This document shows positions 63,094 through 64,000 of a stretch of DNA of 64,000 bases, one piece after another. Numbering within the stretch: position 1 is the first letter of the stretch; every line of letters begins with the position of its first letter. Origin of the DNA: AWTP1-13 sp963827545 (lineage in GTDB: Bacteria; Pseudomonadota; Alphaproteobacteria; Rhizobiales; Hyphomicrobiaceae); assembly GCA_963827545.1 (NCBI GenBank), contig CAWHBI010000044.1, positions 124,001 through 188,000 on the forward strand, in the 5' to 3' direction. Both the position numbers and the translations under genes were made by a program. Under the pieces are notes generated by a model, which saw only the letters and a list, made by a program, of their open reading frames with translations, was not told where the DNA came from and searched no databases.

Positions 63094-64000
63094 ATGGTCT
63101 CAGCCACTGAAACAGACGCTCGCACCTTCGACTACGTCATCGTCGGCGCCGGCTCGGCGGGTTGCCTGCTCGCCAACCGTCTGTCGGCCGATCGTCGCAC
63201 CCGCGTCCTGCTGCTCGAGGCGGGAGGGCGGGATGACTGGATCTGGTATCACATCCCGGTCGGCTACCTTTACACCAACAACAACCCGCGCTCGGACTGG
63301 TGCTACGTCACCGAGCCCGAGGCCGCCCTGGGCGGACGCAGCATTCCCTATCCGCGGGGCAAGGTCGTCGGGGGCTCCTCGACAATCAACGCCATGATCT
63401 ACATGCGCGGGCAGGCCGCCGACTATGATCATTGGCGCCAGCTTGGCCTCGCCGGATGGGGCTGGGACGACGTGCTGCCCTACTTCAAAATGCACGAGGA
63501 CTACTTCGGCGGCGCCGATGAAGCGCACGGCGCGGGCGGCGAGCTTCGCGTCGATCCGCCCCGCGTGGCATGGCCGATCCTCGATGTTGTTCGTCGCGCC
63601 GCCTTGGACGCCGGCATCCCGGCCATCGACGACTTCAATCGCGGTGACAACGAAGGCGTCGGGCCACTGCACGTGAACCAGCGACGCGGGTTGCGCTTCC
63701 AGGCAGCCAAGGCATTTCTGCGACCCGCGCTGATCCGGCCCAACCTGTCGCTTAAGACGGGTGTCGCCGCCGAGCGCATTCGCCTAGAGGGCCGCCGCGC
63801 CGTCGGCGTCGACTATCTTGCCGAAGGCACCCGTGAAACGGCCTTTGCGCGGCGCGAGGTGATTCTGGCCGCCGGCGCCATCGGCTCGCCGCAGCTTCTC
63901 ATGCTCTCGGGCATCGGCCCCGGCGCGCATATGGCCGAGCAAGGGATTGCAGTGCACGTCGATCGTTCCGGCGTCGGTGCCAACCTGCACGACCATCTGC
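63094..64000 (+). CDS. GMC-family FAD oxidoreductase, cut by window end
   Basis: Partial: the first 302 residues of an oxidoreductase like that at 3556. DYVIVGAGSAGCLLANRLSA is the FAD motif; PRGKVVGGSSTINAMIYMRG and GAIGSPQLLMLSGIGPG are GMC signatures. It starts 46 bases after dctP on the same strand, so it may act on the imported solute or its product. No heme or membrane anchor is visible in the part present. Confidence 0.9.
   Translation, partial: MVSATETDARTFDYVIVGAGSAGCLLANRLSADRRTRVLLLEAGGRDDWIWYHIPVGYLYTNNNPRSDWCYVTEPEAALGGRSIPYPRGKVVGGSSTINAMIYMRGQAADYDHWRQLGLAGWGWDDVLPYFKMHEDYFGGADEAHGAGGELRVDPPRVAWPILDVVRRAALDAGIPAIDDFNRGDNEGVGPLHVNQRRGLRFQAAKAFLRPALIRPNLSLKTGVAAERIRLEGRRAVGVDYLAEGTRETAFARREVILAAGAIGSPQLLMLSGIGPGAHMAEQGIAVHVDRSGVGANLHDHL

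Overview
The window is high-GC DNA from an alphaproteobacterium, most likely of the Hyphomicrobiales (Rhizobiales). The evidence is a complete dcw cluster that runs on into lpxC, bamD and ligA, a CpdR response regulator beside N-formylglutamate amidohydrolase and hisN, a ROSE-type leader before an hsp20 gene, two suhB/alpha-r14-like small RNA candidates, and many intergenic palindromic repeats. No rRNA, tRNA, CRISPR array, prophage or insertion sequence was seen.

Layout. (1) 1-11438: catabolic genes: a frameshifted Baeyer-Villiger-type monooxygenase, M32 carboxypeptidase, GMC oxidoreductase, aldehyde dehydrogenase, HicBA toxin-antitoxin, amidohydrolase, a 3-hydroxyacyl-CoA dehydrogenase with a BKACE enzyme, and a GrdB-like protein. 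(2) 11669-23419: a branched-chain amino-acid type (LIV) ABC transporter interleaved with an unusual set of secreted and membrane proteins. A 784-residue periplasmic protein is built of two modules. The same modules recur separately: the first as a free-standing protein downstream of livF, the second fused to a ~10-TM membrane protein, with a small cupredoxin-like protein between them. This is the best candidate for an undescribed system. (3) 23420-24329: a 0.9-kb spacer with palindromic repeats, a possible structured RNA, and a five-box MraZ operator. (4) 24330-47873: mraZ, rsmH, ftsL, ftsI, murE, murF, mraY, murD, ftsW, murG, murC, murB, ddl, ftsQ, ftsA, ftsZ, lpxC, bamD, ligA, all on the plus strand and often overlapping. 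(5) 48070-53811: hsp20 with its thermosensor leader, a secreted Pro/Asp-rich protein, an alpha/beta hydrolase, hisN, the tandem small RNAs, N-formylglutamate amidohydrolase and cpdR. (6) 53968-57813: a DUF900-type hydrolase and a caspase-like protein in one operon, then a frameshifted outer-membrane barrel protein. (7) 58049-64000: a TRAP transporter (DctQ, DctM, DctP) with a dihydroxy-acid dehydratase-family enzyme, and a second GMC oxidoreductase cut by the window end.

At least five single-base frame breaks interrupt otherwise well-conserved genes, including ftsA, which is normally essential. At least some are therefore probably sequencing or assembly errors. Five families of intergenic palindromes (A to E here) occur two to four times each, and in several places they supply or displace start and stop signals of neighbouring genes.
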